From NCBI RefSeq assembly GCF_965363235.1, contig NC_134846.1, positions 33,428,218 to 33,492,217 of the forward strand: a DNA stretch of 64,000 nt. Direction: 5' to 3'. This stretch comes from Mytilus galloprovincialis. Lineage: Eukaryota > Mollusca > Bivalvia > Mytilida > Mytilidae. Positions 62,275-64,000 of this stretch are shown one piece after another. The translations under genes were made by a program, and so were the position numbers. The first letter of the stretch is position 1. Each line of letters begins with the position of its first letter. The notes under the pieces are model-generated. The model made no database searches and was not told the origin of the DNA. It worked only from the letters and a program-made list of their open reading frames with translations.

Positions 62275-62619
62275 TTGATGGTCATTACATTTACCTTCAA
62301 GTTAAAGGTCCAGTAAATTCGGATATGAAGTCTAAATTTACAAGTATCATTATCAAACCTGATGGTGATATTTGTTTAACTTTCTGGTATCATATGTATA
62401 AAATAGACCCAGATACATTAAGAGTTTACACTGAATCAGGAAACACAACTCAGCTGCGTTGGTCACAGAACGAAACTACATCAAACCACTGGAAATTTGC
62501 TAATTTAACCATTTCTGAATCAGAACCATACAGAATTATATTTGAAGGGGTACGAGCGAATGGTTTTTGGAGTGTTATAGCATTAGATGATATTTCACTA
62601 CTTGAGCGTTCGTGTTCAG
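62275..62619 (+). CDS. Gene C exon 8: MAM domain 3, C-terminal part
   Basis: A 345-nt exon with DGHYIYLQ, GDICLTFWYHMYK, IIFEGVRANG and IALDDISLLE, acceptor TTCCAAAAG and donor GGTAAGA. Confidence 0.87.
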
Positions 62620-64000
62620 GTAAGAAAACCAATCTTAAGGATATTGTAGGATCTGCATGTGTTTTGATTGTCACAAGGAAGCCCGAAAGGTCTTGCTGAA
62701 GTTTCACGAATTGCATAACAACTTGTAGACCAATATTGCGATGTTGTTAAACATTATACACTGCACTAGGTTCGTTCCTAGGATCGGTATAGCATAACCA
62801 CAATAAACATGATATTTGACTTGCCATCATGACAACACGTTACCGCTTTTGACAATATATGATAGCATATCATAAATTCAACACTGCAACATTGATCTTC
62901 CACGTCATTAAGTAGTTTCTGAAATAATGTCATCAAAAATTAATATTGGGGTACTTTCCTCAATTATAAAAATATTCATTATCTAATCACATTTACATAA
63001 AATACATGTAAATGATATCTGTCATGTGTTTTACACTGTAGCATATCTGTGTTATGTGTAATTGCAAACAAGTTCACCTTGTCCTGGCAAAATTATCTCT
63101 TCCTGTTTTGTTTCATCACACACTGCGACTATAACTAATCTATTTAACTACATATTTAATGGCCTCAACTTGTTTTACTTGAGATCGAGTAATTTTAGCG
63201 GCTATCTGTGTTAATCCTTGATTTTCATAGGACTGCAGCTTTGCAATGAATTTTTTAAATATCTTCTCGAAAAAGAAAAAAAATGTTCATGTAAGCTGAA
63301 TGATGATCATGATGATATAACTTAAACTATAAGAGAGAAAGATCTAAGAAACAAGGAAAGAAGGTCAGGATCATGATCTTACGTATTACTTTTCCTTATC
63401 GCTACTTGTTTAAAGCCGTATAGGTCATCTACAAAACACAATGATGAGTGAAACGATTTATGGCTTAATAAGTAAAATGGACACAACGGCAATTCATTGG
63501 AGATTTCTCCCCTTTAATGTTTAAAAATGCAATAAAATAACTGATTGTTTATATAATGTCTTTATCATATGCAATGAACAGAAATGATTTAGTTACCTGT
63601 TATTTGAGTTCCGTTGAAATTGAAGTTCAAAGAATAATTTTAGATTAGAATCACCTCAGCTCTATCAGCATCTTTGCAATAATTACAAGTGTGGGGTTTT
63701 TTAGTGCATTTAATTGCCCAAAATTTGACCTGTATGAAGTCAACCGGAAGTGATTTTTTTTTTTTTTTGTTAAGTAAAGCACGAATTTAAAGTTAAAGTT
63801 CCTAGAAAGGAATATATTTGTAATCAATGCCGTGTAGGAGAGAAGTCCAATCAGCAATTCTACCGAGATGGGTAAATCCCGAGCTAAATCCGAATGGATG
63901 AATATTTTTTTCAGTCGTGCATTAATCTACAATAGCAGCGTTGCTAGGGTAGCACAAAAAGAGTGAAGTTACGGATCGTTTGAAAACTGAAGTACAATTT
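62620..64000. other. Gene C intron 8, to the end of the window
   Basis: AT-rich and partly alignable with gene B intron 8. A T-tract lies at about 63757-63768. The next exon (second SUEL-like domain) is not inside the window. Confidence 0.6.

Larger units (their letters stand above)
52284..62619 (+). other. Gene C: SUEL-lectin/MAM receptor, 5' eight exons (tandem paralog of B)
   Basis: Eight exons join to 1798 nt (about 599 residues) in one open frame: signal peptide, SUEL lectin, MAM1, MAM2, MAM3. Exons 2-6 and 8 have exactly the lengths of gene B exons, and exon 7 is one codon shorter. All junctions are phase 1. The second SUEL-like domain, linker, transmembrane helix and tail should lie right of the window. 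The coding part looks intact, so it is a functional-looking paralog and not a pseudogene. Confidence 0.85.

Overview
The window is animal nuclear DNA, most likely from a bivalve mollusc and probably a mytilid mussel. It is AT-rich, its genes are split by GT-AG introns, its exons encode MAM and SUEL-type lectin domains, and it is full of short dispersed repeats that I recognise as mussel-like. No rRNA, tRNA, bacterial or viral gene was seen. Organism and family assignments rest on pattern recognition, not a database search.

Layout. (1) 480-3510 holds the last three visible coding exons of gene A, a membrane receptor whose 5' part lies left of the window: a linker, a transmembrane exon and a tyrosine-rich tail. 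(2) 8496-43229 holds a complete gene B with 14 exons that join in one open frame of 1044 codons plus stop. The order is signal peptide, SUEL-type lectin domain, three MAM domains (two exons each), a second divergent SUEL-like domain, four small linker exons, then a final exon with the transmembrane helix and a tail of about 255 residues containing a tyrosine-rich module repeated three times. (3) 52284-62619 holds the first eight exons of gene C, a tandem duplicate of B that runs off the right edge. B and C share matching exon lengths, phases and much flanking and intron sequence.

The most striking element is in intron 7 of gene B (15601-35321, 19.7 kb), which interrupts the third MAM domain. 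It contains an 11.2-kb satellite array (17881-29074) of about 31.5 head-to-tail copies of a 355-bp monomer. Each monomer encodes, on the same strand as the gene, a type I hammerhead ribozyme with a GUC cleavage site: 32 motifs, 21 with an intact catalytic core by eye. The monomer also carries a conserved structured segment with a UUCG-capped hairpin. This matches what is known of animal retrozymes (small non-autonomous hammerhead retroelements), here amplified as a satellite with higher-order repeats inside a receptor gene. The matching intron of gene C is only 1.8 kb and lacks the array, so B carries a composite insertion of about 18.4 kb. That insertion also holds two foldback-type inverted-repeat elements (29111-31530 and 31903-33361) and blocks of a degenerate AAAACATTTT-rich repeat at both edges.

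The rest is intergenic or intronic AT-rich DNA with several families of dispersed repeats, a TTAA-flanked MITE (46113-46383), a less AT-rich island (about 48960-49975) and three decayed solitary hammerhead copies. Together the genes look like a small cluster of lectin/MAM surface receptors with divergent signalling or sorting tails. A role in recognition or immunity is an inference.
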